Below, piece after piece: positions 1 to 6,854 of a stretch of DNA of 14,558 nt (position 1 is the first letter of the stretch; each line of letters begins with the position of its first letter). The stretch spans positions 1 to 14,558 of the forward strand of contig JACQOB010000017.1 of NCBI GenBank assembly GCA_016202745.1, read 5' to 3'. The notes below the pieces were generated by a model. That model was given only the letters and a program-made list of their open reading frames with translations. It was not told the origin of the DNA and did no database searches. The position numbers and the translations under genes are program-made. This DNA comes from Candidatus Aenigmatarchaeota archaeon (GTDB taxonomy: Archaea > Aenigmatarchaeota > Aenigmatarchaeia > QMZP01).

Positions 1-1
1 A

Positions 2-391
2 ATAGCCACCATATCAACAAAGGGGCAGGTTGTAATCCCCTCACATATACGCCAGGAACTGGGTCTGAAGGAAGGCTCGCAGCTTGTTGTTAGCAGGATG
101 GAGGATCTCATACTGCTGAAAAAGGTGAATATACCGGACCCTAAAGAGGAATTCAACAGGCTGACCAGGATAGGGCAGGCGCATGCAAAGAAGGCGGGCA
201 TAAAATCCGAGGATGATGTTGCGAGGATCATACATGGAGCAAGAAAGGCCAAAATAGGCTCGTATTCAAGGCACAATGAAGAAGGGTGGAGCAAGCTGCT
301 GCACGGGGAAAAGTGCCTGTCCGAAAAGGAAGCCGAATACATGAGGAAAGCGGCCGCTGATATAAGAAAGGAGAAATGGTTTAAGGAATGA
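2..391 (+). CDS. AbrB/SpoVT-fold antitoxin, 5' end missing
   Basis: The open frame runs in from base 2, so the start codon lies before the window. The first ~40 visible residues have the AbrB/SpoVT/MazE-type DNA-binding pattern (ISTKGQVVIP, then RQELGLKEGSQL), a dimeric swapped-hairpin fold that binds the operator of its own operon. The next ~90 residues are charged and helical; this part would bind and inhibit the toxin. The stop overlaps the start of the downstream PIN-domain gene by 4 bases (ATGA), the usual coupling of antitoxin and toxin. The internal ATG at 98 would remove the DNA-binding domain and is not the true start. Base composition is AT-richer than the housekeeping genes to the right (one 60-base line of the pair counted by eye is about 43% G+C, against about 62% in rad50). 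The VapB-like role is inferred from fold plus neighbour. Confidence 0.85.
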   Translation: MATISTKGQVVIPSHIRQELGLKEGSQLVVSRMEDLILLKKVNIPDPKEEFNRLTRIGQAHAKKAGIKSEDDVARIIHGARKAKIGSYSRHNEEGWSKLLHGEKCLSEKEAEYMRKAAADIRKEKWFKE

Positions 392-768
392 TGCTGCTAT
401 TAGACACCTCGGTTGTCATTGACATCGCCAACAGGCGCAGGGACACGATAGCGAAAATGGGCCAGCTTAAATCTTCGTATCCCGAAATGCCAAAGATATC
501 ATTCATGACATATTTCGAATTTATTTACGGCCTGAGAAGCAAAAAGCCGCAGAACAAGCAGAAGGCGCTCGCATTCATAGAGAATTTTGATGTTGTTCAG
601 GCCACAAAAAACACGGCAAATATATTGGCAACCTTAAAGGAAGGGCATGGAGCCATCTTATTGTCAGACCTTTTCATAGCTGCCCAGGCCATAGAAAACA
701 ACATGATGATTGCCACGAAAAACATGGATTTTGAGAAGATAAGCGAAGTGAATAAGATAATAATTTAA
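388..768 (+). CDS. vapC: VapC-like PIN-domain ribonuclease toxin
   Basis: A complete 126-residue PIN-domain protein, the normal length for VapC. The acidic residues expected to hold Mg2+ are visible: Asp6 in LLLDTSVVID, Glu44 in YFEFIYG, Asp94 in LLSDLFIAA, and Asn112/Asp114 in ATKNMDF. VapC toxins cleave tRNA or rRNA when the antitoxin is lost; the actual target cannot be read from sequence. It overlaps the upstream AbrB-type gene by 4 bases, so the two are translated together and presumably repressed by the antitoxin complex. Two consecutive ATG codons (388 and 391) could both start it. No transposase or att site is visible beside the pair, but its AT-rich composition fits a mobile accessory module. 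Confidence 0.9.
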   Translation: MMLLLDTSVVIDIANRRRDTIAKMGQLKSSYPEMPKISFMTYFEFIYGLRSKKPQNKQKALAFIENFDVVQATKNTANILATLKEGHGAILLSDLFIAAQAIENNMMIATKNMDFEKISEVNKIII

Positions 769-810
769 CGTGCATTCTATGAAAATCTTCCTTGCACGCG
801 CCGGTAAATG

Positions 811-819
811 CATATAAAG
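811..819 (+). promoter_or_regulatory. TATA box of the small gene at 840
   Basis: CATATAAAG is centred about 25 nt before the ATG at 840, the archaeal spacing from TATA box to transcription start. The mRNA would start at or next to the ATG. No TFB-response element can be called with confidence. Confidence 0.5.
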
Positions 820-839
820 TTTCATTCCAAAACAATCCC

Positions 840-1067
840 ATGTACCAGAGGGAAAGGCCAGAGTACATGCCGGCTTTATCCAAATGGCACCAAGCCGGAA
901 GAGGCAGGTACGGGAGAAGCGGCAATCCCATATACAGCGGGAGCGCCAGTGGTTTTGACTCACCTTACAGGGTGCCCCTTTCCGCTGGCGGGAATGGTTA
1001 TGTCTCGCACAGGATGGAGAACCCGTTCTCAAAGCAGGCCATAAAGGGCCTTTGCTGCGGCGACTGA
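840..1067 (+). CDS. small Gly/Ser/Tyr/Arg-rich protein, unrecognised
   Basis: A 75-residue protein that I do not recognise. It is rich in Gly, Ser, Arg, Tyr and Pro, looks poorly ordered in its first 50 residues, and ends with a Cys-Cys pair (GLCCGD). Support for it being real: codon choice like the neighbours (AGG for Arg, AAG, GGC), an ATG preceded at leaderless distance by a good TATA box (811-819), and an end that stops 4 bp short of the convergent purB stop with no clash. A TTG at 792 in the same frame would add 16 residues but lies upstream of the TATA box. A shorter alternative frame from 808 has less natural codon use. No signal peptide or membrane segment is seen. The Cys pair could bind metal or form a disulfide; that is only a guess. 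Confidence 0.5.
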   Translation: MYQRERPEYMPALSKWHQAGRGRYGRSGNPIYSGSASGFDSPYRVPLSAGGNGYVSHRMENPFSKQAIKGLCCGD

Positions 1068-1071
1068 CGCA

Positions 1072-2487
1072 TCAGCATTCCTCGGCTATCCTTTTTGCGA
1101 GGCCGGTGTATGTTTCAGGGGTCAGGCTTCTCATTTCCTCTTTCACGGTATCAGGGATGTCAAGCCCGTCAATGAATTGGCGGAAATCATCCATTGTGCC
1201 CTTCCTGCCCTTGGTGAGCTCCACTAACTGGTCATAGGCGTCAGTGCGGCCCTCCCTCCTGAGTATTGTCTGCAGCCCTTCCGCTATCACCTCAGGGTGC
1301 TCATTGAGCGCCGCCTTAGCCTTCTCTTCGTTGACGCCGCTCTTGCCGAGGCCGATTATGGTCGACCTGTATCCCAGCATGTGGGCCGCGAGGGCGAAGC
1401 CGAATGTCCTCTCTATTGTAGAATCGAAGAGCGCCCGCTGAAGCATGTTCTCAGGCAGTACGCGGGAGAACATGTCGTACATGGCATTGGCAATCTCAAG
1501 GTTGCCCCAGCCCCTCTCCAGGTCTTCCGGGTTTATCTTCTGGGGCATGGTTGACGAGCCTGGCGCGTCGTCTGCCTTTTGCTTGATCCATTCATCGCTT
1601 ATGTAGCGCCACATGTCCTTGTCCAGCTGCATCACTACCTTGTTCATCCTCCTGAGGTTGTCGAAAAGCTCGGCGTAGGTGTCGTGCGGCTCTATCTGGG
1701 TTGTGACAAGGTTTGGCTTCAGCCGTATCTCCCTTCCCTTGTTAAACTTTTCGATGAACCTCTGCGTGAAAGCCAGCCAGTCCACGTTAGGGTAGGCCGC
1801 ATGGTGTGCATTGTAGTTGCCCACGGCGCCATTAAGCTTCACAAGCACCTGGTAATCGCCAAGCTGGTCAAGCTGCCTCCCAAGCCTTGCAAAGAAATTC
1901 TTGAACTCCTTGCCAAATATGGTAGGAACAGCCGGCTGCCCGTGGGTCCTTGCCAACATGGGGGGGTCCTTATACTTGTCCGCCAGGCTTCCAAGCTGGT
2001 CGTGCAACTCATCCCCAAGCGGCAATATCACTTCAGAAAGAGTGTCGCTGAGCATCAGGCCGTAGGCGATGTTTGTGGCATCCTCGGATGTCAGCGCGAA
2101 GTGCAGCCAGGGCAGGACGTCCTCAAGGGAGGTCCCCTCCAGCTTGTCTTTCATGAAATAGCCCAGCGACCGGACGTCGTGCCTGGTCCTCGGGAAATTC
2201 TTGTAGCCGGTTGTTTCAATTGCCTTCACAATCCTCGCGTCTTCGATGGGGAATCCGTACAGCCCCCTGACAAGGGATTTTTCCACATCAGAAAAACCTC
2301 GCAGCCCCACGCCCGGCTCCTCCGAGAGGGCAATCAGGTATTCCCCCTCCATCCTAAGCCTGTTTGCGATAAGGCCCCGCTCGGACATGTGGCTGGCGAG
2401 CCTGTTCAGTTCCGGGGCGTACCTGTCGTCCTCCCTGTACCTGCCGTCGAACGGGCAAAGCGCCTCAAGGCTGTCCACCGTCGCCAT
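1072..2487 (-). CDS. purB: adenylosuccinate lyase
   Basis: PurB splits succinyl-AMP to AMP and fumarate, and SAICAR to AICAR and fumarate, in purine synthesis. This 471-residue protein has the fumarase/aspartase superfamily blocks in order: the N-terminal CPFDGRY typical of the E. coli-type PurB subgroup, TSEDATNIAYG (about 134-144), the catalytic His of ARTHGQPAVP (His182), and the signature loop GSSTMPQKINPEDLERG (from Gly310), which carries the catalytic Ser. The frame stays open to 2559, but the extra 24 residues are hydrophobic and unlike the family. ATG at 2487, or the adjacent ATG at 2490, aligns with known N-termini and follows GGTGG. It is convergent with the small gene at 840-1067 and divergent from the 88-residue gene at 2548. 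No other purine gene is in the window. Confidence 0.96.
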   Translation of the reverse strand: MATVDSLEALCPFDGRYREDDRYAPELNRLASHMSERGLIANRLRMEGEYLIALSEEPGVGLRGFSDVEKSLVRGLYGFPIEDARIVKAIETTGYKNFPRTRHDVRSLGYFMKDKLEGTSLEDVLPWLHFALTSEDATNIAYGLMLSDTLSEVILPLGDELHDQLGSLADKYKDPPMLARTHGQPAVPTIFGKEFKNFFARLGRQLDQLGDYQVLVKLNGAVGNYNAHHAAYPNVDWLAFTQRFIEKFNKGREIRLKPNLVTTQIEPHDTYAELFDNLRRMNKVVMQLDKDMWRYISDEWIKQKADDAPGSSTMPQKINPEDLERGWGNLEIANAMYDMFSRVLPENMLQRALFDSTIERTFGFALAAHMLGYRSTIIGLGKSGVNEEKAKAALNEHPEVIAEGLQTILRREGRTDAYDQLVELTKGRKGTMDDFRQFIDGLDIPDTVKEEMRSLTPETYTGLAKRIAEEC

Positions 2488-2517
2488 CATCAACCACCCA
2501 ATAAATAATGGCAGCAA

Positions 2518-2527
2518 GTTTTTTAAG
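2518..2527 (+). promoter_or_regulatory. AT-rich box between purB and the 2548 operon, possibly shared
   Basis: GTTTTTTAAG is centred 25 nt before the ATG at 2548 and so fits a leaderless promoter for the rightward operon. Read on the minus strand the same bases give CTTAAAAAAC, 33-36 nt before the purB start, so one AT block may serve both directions. A second AT stretch (TTATTTATT on the minus strand, about 2499-2507) lies too close to purB for a leaderless start. Confidence 0.4.
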
Positions 2528-2547
2528 CCCATCAGCGAAGCTATTCT

Positions 2548-2814
2548 ATGGAAATCCATTTGTCTGATTTGATGAAATCATTCTCCGGCAACGCTGACGT
2601 CCTGCTTGAGATGGACGGTTCCGAATTCCTCAGGGCCAGCTTGAAGGGGAAGGACATCACCATTGAGGTGAAGGACCCGCTGAAGGCCATGGAGATGGGC
2701 CTCCACAAGATGATGGAAGGGAAGAAATCCGGAAAGGCCGGCATCAGGGGCATGCTAAAGTCAATGGGCTTCAGGATCAAGCTGAAATACAGCATTTTTG
2801 AAGTTGAGATATGA
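2548..2814 (+). CDS. unrecognised 88-residue protein, operon partner of the HD protein
   Basis: I do not recognise the family. It is a soluble, Lys- and Met-rich protein with a predicted alternation of helix and strand: an N-terminal amphipathic helix, a beta-hairpin-like stretch (about residues 18-42, containing LKGKDITIEVKD), a helical Met/Lys-rich centre (KAMEMGLHKMMEGKK), and a C-terminal strand (FRIKLKYSIFEVEI). No Cys, signal peptide or membrane segment is present. The start has a TATA-like box at leaderless distance. Its stop overlaps the HD gene start by 4 bases (ATGA), so the two are translated together and probably work together, for example as a binding partner. That role is inference from the overlap alone. 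Confidence 0.75.
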   Translation: MEIHLSDLMKSFSGNADVLLEMDGSEFLRASLKGKDITIEVKDPLKAMEMGLHKMMEGKKSGKAGIRGMLKSMGFRIKLKYSIFEVEI

Positions 2815-3389
2815 AAGAGAAGGAAGCAATAGAAAGGACCAAGGCGTTTGTCAGGGATTCTTTTGTCGCGAGGCCGCACTACAGCTTCGACCACTGGTCA
2901 GTCATGTACAACCACAGCGTGCTCGTCCAGGAGATCGCCCTCAAGATAGCGAAGGGCATGGAATGCGACAGGCTTGTGCTGTCCCTGGCCGCCCTCCTGC
3001 ATGACATCGGCAAGACGTATGAGGCAAGCCCAGCGGTCCTGCATAAGGGGCACAAGAAGTTCAACGCCATTGTGAGCGCGGATTTCCTGGAAGGCCTGCG
3101 GCTGGAAAGGGGGCAGCTAAGGAAGGTCAAGGGCATAATCTCATACAAGAGCAGGTCCGCTGAGATGAAGATAGTGAAGGATGCCGACGCGCTGGCTCTT
3201 TATGCGGACAAGCGGCTCTACACGCTGTACATAAGGTGGGCGATGGATAATGGCCTCGCTGATGACATCAAGAGGAAGCTGGGCAAGTTCTCGAGGCTCC
3301 ATTTCGAGGAGAGCAAAAGGCTGGGCAGGAAATGGTTCGAGAGGATGAAAAGGGATTGGGATTCTACAGCTTCCTCTCCCACAGGATGA
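2811..3389 (+). CDS. HD-domain metal-dependent phosphohydrolase
   Basis: A 192-residue protein with a full HD motif set: His35 (YNHSVLV), His64-Asp65 (LLHDIGK), a further His81 after LHKG, and Asp124/Asp126 in VKDADALALYADK. HD proteins of this size are phosphatases or phosphodiesterases acting on nucleotides or cyclic nucleotides, with one or two bound divalent metals. The substrate cannot be told here. The C-terminal third is basic and helical (KRKLGKF, KRLGRKWFERMKRDW), which may favour nucleic acid or nucleotide binding. It is the second gene of a two-gene operon with an ATGA overlap. Its last 26 bases overlap the end of the convergent pilin-like gene at 3364, so the last few residues are constrained on both strands. 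Confidence 0.88.
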   Translation: MKEKEAIERTKAFVRDSFVARPHYSFDHWSVMYNHSVLVQEIALKIAKGMECDRLVLSLAALLHDIGKTYEASPAVLHKGHKKFNAIVSADFLEGLRLERGQLRKVKGIISYKSRSAEMKIVKDADALALYADKRLYTLYIRWAMDNGLADDIKRKLGKFSRLHFEESKRLGRKWFERMKRDWDSTASSPTG

Positions 3390-3864
3390 ACTCGAGCTTG
3401 GATATTGTCGTGTTGTAGAGGACGTACCTTTCCACCGGGACGACCACTGTGGCGTTGGCCGGGTACAGGCCCTTTGTCAGGTTTCTCCCCGGGGGGTCCT
3501 GCAGGACCGAATTGTTGGCGTACATCACCTCGAAATAATACTCATACCGCCCGATGCCCAGCAGCCTCTTTGACGTATTATAGTCCACGTCCAGGAATTC
3601 GTCCACCTTCCCGGGGTCCATTATGTTCTCATCTGAAGCGAGCCCGATAACCTGCACGCTGGAGCTGTCCCAGCCCTCCGGTATCCCCCCTGTCCTCACG
3701 AGGGCGTCCGAGACGGAAAGCGCAAGGCTTTCCGCGCCGTGGAAGCTCACCTGCGACTCGTTCTGCACAATTGCGTAATCCCACGCGAAGAGGATGAGGG
3801 CTATCGCAAGAAAGAACACTATCATTGACATTATGAAGTCAATTGACCAAATCTGGCCTTTCAT
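3364..3864 (-). CDS. pilin-like membrane protein with a KGQxxSxDF N-terminus
   Basis: A 166-residue protein starting MKGQIWSIDF, followed by one hydrophobic helix (about residues 8-29, IMSMIVFFLAIALILFAW) and an exported domain with several N-glycosylation-type sites (NNS, NLT, NAT, NTT). A short charged N-terminus, then Gly-Gln and a hydrophobic helix, resembles archaeal class III (pilin-type) signal peptides, but the +5 Glu is replaced by an Asp at +6, so cleavage by the prepilin peptidase is less certain. It is the second gene of a pair: its ATG overlaps the stop of the upstream pilin gene (ATGA at 3861-3864). The open frame continues upstream, but that part is only the shadow of the other pilin gene. 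It is likely a minor pilin or an accessory surface protein. Confidence 0.75.
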   Translation of the reverse strand: MKGQIWSIDFIMSMIVFFLAIALILFAWDYAIVQNESQVSFHGAESLALSVSDALVRTGGIPEGWDSSSVQVIGLASDENIMDPGKVDEFLDVDYNTSKRLLGIGRYEYYFEVMYANNSVLQDPPGRNLTKGLYPANATVVVPVERYVLYNTTISKLEFILWERKL

Positions 3865-4271
3865 GATATCACTATTCCCCCGTTCACGTTGGAAATGGTG
3901 CTGACCCCGGGGCCAAGCGTACCCGTGATGTTTGAAGTGAGAAGGGCGGCCAAATATGCGGCGCCATTTACCTGTATTATCACATTGTTCGAGTCGAATG
4001 TTACCGTGTAGTTGTATGTGAACATGTCCTGGGGTAGCGTGATGTTTATTGAGAAGCCGTCGCCAACTATGTGGGCGGAGTTTATCTTCGTGACAATGGA
4101 ATTCAGCAGCTTGCTCGCCTCTATCTCGGTCTGGTCCTCGTATGCGAGCTGCGTCTTCTGGAGGCTTATTATCGCCGCGACTGTTATAGCGGCAAGCAGG
4201 ATAATGAATATTGCAAGGAACTCTACGGTGGCTTGCGCCTTGGCGTTTGTGTAATTTACTCCATTGTGCAA
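3861..4271 (-). CDS. archaeal pilin-like protein with class III signal peptide
   Basis: This 136-residue protein has the N-terminal pattern KAQATVEF followed by a long hydrophobic helix (LAIFIILLAAITVAAIISL). That is the class III signal peptide of archaeal pilins: cleavage between Ala12 and Gln13, and Glu at +5 of the mature chain. Past the helix are strands with N-glycosylation-type sites (NIT, NYT). The subunit should be cut by an EppA/PibD-type peptidase and assembled into a pilus or other type IV-like filament. No ATG sits near the signal peptide. I chose the TTG at 4271, which gives a 12-residue leader; an in-frame ATG at 4400 would add 43 residues and lies in stem-loop DNA. The next gene overlaps it by 4 bases. 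No assembly ATPase or peptidase is in the window. Confidence 0.78.
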   Translation of the reverse strand: MHNGVNYTNAKAQATVEFLAIFIILLAAITVAAIISLQKTQLAYEDQTEIEASKLLNSIVTKINSAHIVGDGFSINITLPQDMFTYNYTVTFDSNNVIIQVNGAAYLAALLTSNITGTLGPGVSTISNVNGGIVIS

Positions 4272-4281
4272 TCTGCAAGGT

Positions 4282-4309
4282 CTGGCTGGATTCAATTGCG
4301 GCAAGCCGG
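4282..4309. repeat. 28-nt stem-loop repeat, copy 1
   Basis: Arms CTGGCT and AGCCGG pair over 6 bp with one G-T wobble, with 16 bases between. The sequence is 22/28 identical to the copy at 6873-6900, including the central CAATTG and the 3' arm GCAAGCC. It lies just upstream of the pilin start codon and may be in its 5' leader. Confidence 0.5.
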
Positions 4310-4356
4310 CAGCCTTCCTTCTTTGATGGTTCGCTCCATAGGATAATCTTTGCAGT

Positions 4357-4384
4357 CCGGCTTGTTGACGTTGATGCAAGCCGG
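4357..4384. repeat. 28-nt stem-loop repeat, copy 2
   Basis: A perfect 8-bp inverted repeat CCGGCTTG / CAAGCCGG separated by 12 bases. It has the same total length as the other two copies and shares TTGATGCAAGCC with the one at 6873. It sits between the divergent pilin and surface-protein genes. Confidence 0.55.
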
Positions 4385-4400
4385 CAGCCAAGGGATTCAT

Positions 4401-4410
4401 ATTATTTATT
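4401..4410 (+). promoter_or_regulatory. TATA box of the surface-protein gene
   Basis: ATTATTTATT is centred about 29 nt before the ATG at 4435, fitting a leaderless or nearly leaderless start there rather than at the upstream ATG 4411. The reverse complement is also TATA-like, so the box could also drive the minus-strand pilin genes, with a leader of about 100 nt holding both stem-loops. Confidence 0.5.
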
Positions 4411-4434
4411 ATGCGGGAGCGGTATAATATTGTT

Positions 4435-6024
4435 ATGAAACTGGCGACAGCGGCAGCCCTGCTTGCAATTCTTCTGGTGCCATACATTGCCGCCGCCCAG
4501 GAGGGCAGCATAGAGATAAACCTGCTGACAAGGCCGAGAACGCTTGCCAGGGGGGATGACTTCCAGCTGAAGGTGATCCTTACGCAGAATTCCAGCAAGG
4601 CAACAGGGGCGTCCATTGCTGTTGAATCGGAGATATTCTCAATCAATCTCTATGACGACGGCCAGCATGATGACAACGCCGCCGGTGACGGCATATACGC
4701 CAATTCCGTGAGGATTGACAGCGCAGTGAAAAGGGGCGGCTATACGGTCACGATAGAGGCGGTGAAGGGCTCGTCCGCCGGGTTCATTGACTTAAACATA
4801 TTCGTGGACCCTGAGCTTGCGGTGGAGATAGGCACCGACAAGGAACTGTACCAGACATTTGACAGGATGACAATCGCAGGCGCGACAACCAAGTCATCCA
4901 GGCCCGCGACGTCAAACGTCACCCTGAACATAATCTGCGGGCAGTACACAAGGTCCATAGCCAATGTGGAAACCAGCACAGAAGGCAACTATTCCTTCAT
5001 ATATCCGATATCGAAGGCCATCCCGGTTGGGAACTGCACCCTGGAAGCTGTTGCGATAGACGCTTTCGGGAACTCTGGCTTCACAGTCCGCCAGGTTGCG
5101 ATAGAGTTTTCCGAGCAGGAGATATACAAGCTGATATTCCTTGACCCGCTACCGGGCACGCGGTTCAAGGAGGGGGGCGACATGAAGATAAGGCTGAAGG
5201 TCCAGTCCGGCGCTACGCTCATAGACGGGGCGACAGTCACCTGCGAAGACCCCTTTGGGGACCTCAGCATCCAGCTGGATGAGGTGAGTGGGATATATTC
5301 ACGTGTTTACCAGCTGCCGCTTGGCAAGCTTCCGGACGGCTGGAGCGTCTCCTGTGTCGCGCAAACTGCGGACGGCTTCTTCGGGAAAAACTTTGTCAAT
5401 GTCGGCATCGAGTCAATAGACATAGAGATCAGCGTCCTTTCTCCGGCCGAGAGGACCTTCAAGCTCGGGGAGGCAGTGGACATCATAGTGGAGGCGTTCT
5501 ACAATGACGGCAGGCCGCTGATCAACGGCAACGTGAAGCTGACGGTGAGCAACAAGACCGTTGAGCTGCGCGAGACAGAGAACCCCGGCACTTACATAGG
5601 AAGGTTCAGCGTGGAACGCCTGGGATTCCTTACAATGGAAGTGACCGCCTCGGACAACGTCGGCAATGTGAAGGCGCTTAGGCTGACGGCCATATCCAGG
5701 CCCACAGCCATTGACATGCTTCTTGTGGCGATCATAATAATCGCCACCGCGCTGTGCTTCTCCTTCCTGGCCTTCATGTGGAGGAAGAAGAGGAAAAAGC
5801 CAGAAGAGAAGGTGGACAACACCATCGTCCCGCTGAAGGAGAGGCTTAAGGACCTTGAGGGGAGAAGGGACACCATAAAGAGGTCCATGGACTCGACGGA
5901 GAAGGAGTATTACAGGAGGAAGATAGACGAGAAGACCTTCAACAGGCTGATGCAGGACTACGAGGAGAAGCTGATACAGATAGACGTGGAGATAAAGCAG
6001 CTCAAGGGGCAGGCCCGGGAATAG
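4435..6024 (+). CDS. surface protein: Ig-like ectodomains, one membrane anchor, cytoplasmic coiled coil
   Basis: A 529-residue type I membrane protein. Residues 1-21 form a Sec signal peptide (MKLATAAALLAILL, ending AAAQ). The ectodomain (about 22-425) is a series of beta-sandwich-like repeats. The first carries YDDGQHDDNAAGDGIYA (73-89), an Asp-rich loop known from Ca2+-binding extracellular domains. Two later domains each hold one Cys pair (IICGQY/GNCTLE and VTCEDP/VSCVAQ), probably disulfides, and there are many N-glycosylation-type sites. A membrane helix (428-449) and a basic stop-transfer run (RKKRKK) precede an ~80-residue cytoplasmic coiled coil containing EYYRRKIDEKTFNRL, a type of tail common on archaeal membrane proteins. 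The ATG at 4435 fits the TATA spacing; ATG 4411 would add 8 residues. It is divergent from the pilin pair. A role in adhesion, envelope structure or sensing is inference. Confidence 0.8.
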   Translation: MKLATAAALLAILLVPYIAAAQEGSIEINLLTRPRTLARGDDFQLKVILTQNSSKATGASIAVESEIFSINLYDDGQHDDNAAGDGIYANSVRIDSAVKRGGYTVTIEAVKGSSAGFIDLNIFVDPELAVEIGTDKELYQTFDRMTIAGATTKSSRPATSNVTLNIICGQYTRSIANVETSTEGNYSFIYPISKAIPVGNCTLEAVAIDAFGNSGFTVRQVAIEFSEQEIYKLIFLDPLPGTRFKEGGDMKIRLKVQSGATLIDGATVTCEDPFGDLSIQLDEVSGIYSRVYQLPLGKLPDGWSVSCVAQTADGFFGKNFVNVGIESIDIEISVLSPAERTFKLGEAVDIIVEAFYNDGRPLINGNVKLTVSNKTVELRETENPGTYIGRFSVERLGFLTMEVTASDNVGNVKALRLTAISRPTAIDMLLVAIIIIATALCFSFLAFMWRKKRKKPEEKVDNTIVPLKERLKDLEGRRDTIKRSMDSTEKEYYRRKIDEKTFNRLMQDYEEKLIQIDVEIKQLKGQARE

Positions 6025-6147
6025 CCGCAAATCCGGCTACTACAGGCCCGGCGGCTACAAGTCCGTCGATAACATCGACGGCGGGCAAGCCATCGCCGGC
6101 AGGCACTCCATAGCCGGCATGCACCCGGCAACAGGGAGGCCAGTAAG
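6025..6147. repeat. GC-rich intergenic stretch with a hairpin and an 18-nt tandem repeat
   Basis: CCGTCGAT and ATCGACGG (6063-6070, 6074-6081) form a perfect 8-bp hairpin with a 3-nt spacer. Directly after it an 18-nt unit is repeated in tandem (6091-6108 and 6109-6126, 15/18 identical, core GCCGGCA). No T-tract follows the hairpin. One frame is open through the stretch with Gly/Tyr-rich residues but has no start codon, and I do not call it a gene. Confidence 0.5.
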
Positions 6148-6157
6148 TTTTTATTTA
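6148..6157 (+). promoter_or_regulatory. TATA box of the anchored PsbP-like gene
   Basis: TTTTTATTTA is centred about 25 nt before the ATG at 6177, so the transcript is probably leaderless. It follows the GC-rich repeat stretch. Confidence 0.5.
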
Positions 6158-6176
6158 GCAGTCTGCTATATTTTAG

Positions 6177-6782
6177 ATGGCCGATGAGATAAATACAGAT
6201 GCAAAGGCCGCCGGCAGGAAGGGCATTGACCCAAAGGTTAAATACGCCGCCGCATTCATTGTGATAGCAATCGCGGCATATGTCATAGCGTTCAACGTGC
6301 TGAAGCCGCCCGAGCAGGAGAGCCCGCTGGCCGGGTATGAGATATACAGGGGGCCCGGGTTTGTTTTCCTGAAGCCGGAGAGCTGGACGGCAAGGATGCT
6401 TGACAGCCCGGCCAGCGTCGCGTTCTATTCCCCTGTCGGGAAGGACGATTACTATCAGGAGTATGTGAGGATAGACAGGGAGAACACAACACTGAACCTG
6501 AGCTCATTCGTAATCAGGGATTTCTACCTTATGGACAGGCTCATTCCCACCCTGGACATCCTGCCGGGCCCCGGCCCAACAACGGTTAATGGCAATGAGG
6601 CGTTCCGGGCGGGTTTCACGCTGCTGGACAGCAGCAACAGGACGGTCAGGCTGGGCAGGGTCTACATACCAAAGGGAAATGACGTTTTCGTGATAACCTA
6701 CACGGCCCTCAATGAGACCTTCCTGGAATACCAGACAGAGGTCAGCATAATGCTGGATTCGTTCACTATAGCGTCGCCATGA
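6177..6782 (+). CDS. membrane-anchored PsbP/DcrB-like lipid- or ligand-binding fold protein
   Basis: A 201-residue protein with a cytoplasmic N-terminus of about 20 residues, one membrane helix (22-41, KYAAAFIVIAIAAYVIAFNV) and an outside domain of about 150 residues. The domain starts YRGPGFVFLKPESW, continues with VAFYSPVGKDDYYQEYVRI, and ends with YIPKGNDVFVITYTA...FLEYQTEVSIMLDSFTI. This order (a 'Gly-Phe-x-Phe, Pro-x-x-Trp' opening and a closing helix ending in hydrophobic Asp-Ser-Phe) is that of the PsbP/DcrB/LpqN-type alpha-beta fold, found in many archaeal and bacterial envelope proteins without a known substrate. N-glycosylation-type sites (NTT, NLS, NRT, NET) fit an external location. 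It stands alone on its own promoter, downstream of the large surface protein. Confidence 0.7.
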   Translation: MADEINTDAKAAGRKGIDPKVKYAAAFIVIAIAAYVIAFNVLKPPEQESPLAGYEIYRGPGFVFLKPESWTARMLDSPASVAFYSPVGKDDYYQEYVRIDRENTTLNLSSFVIRDFYLMDRLIPTLDILPGPGPTTVNGNEAFRAGFTLLDSSNRTVRLGRVYIPKGNDVFVITYTALNETFLEYQTEVSIMLDSFTIASP

Positions 6783-6854
6783 GCTGCAGCGAATTCTGCC
6801 TGCTGGCTGCTGTTTGTGCCAATTCCTCCCTTTTCGCTTAAGCCTTCTTGCCTG

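Noticed and set aside
792..839. TTG start for the small gene at 840
   Set aside because: It lies upstream of the TATA box that spaces correctly to ATG 840.
1579..2508. 309-codon open frame antisense to purB
   Set aside because: It mirrors the high-G+C purB codons, shows no recognisable domain, and purB itself is certain over the same bases.
3865..4278. N-terminal extension of the second pilin-like gene
   Set aside because: It is a frame shadow of the first pilin gene; the MKGQ start with an ATGA overlap is far better.
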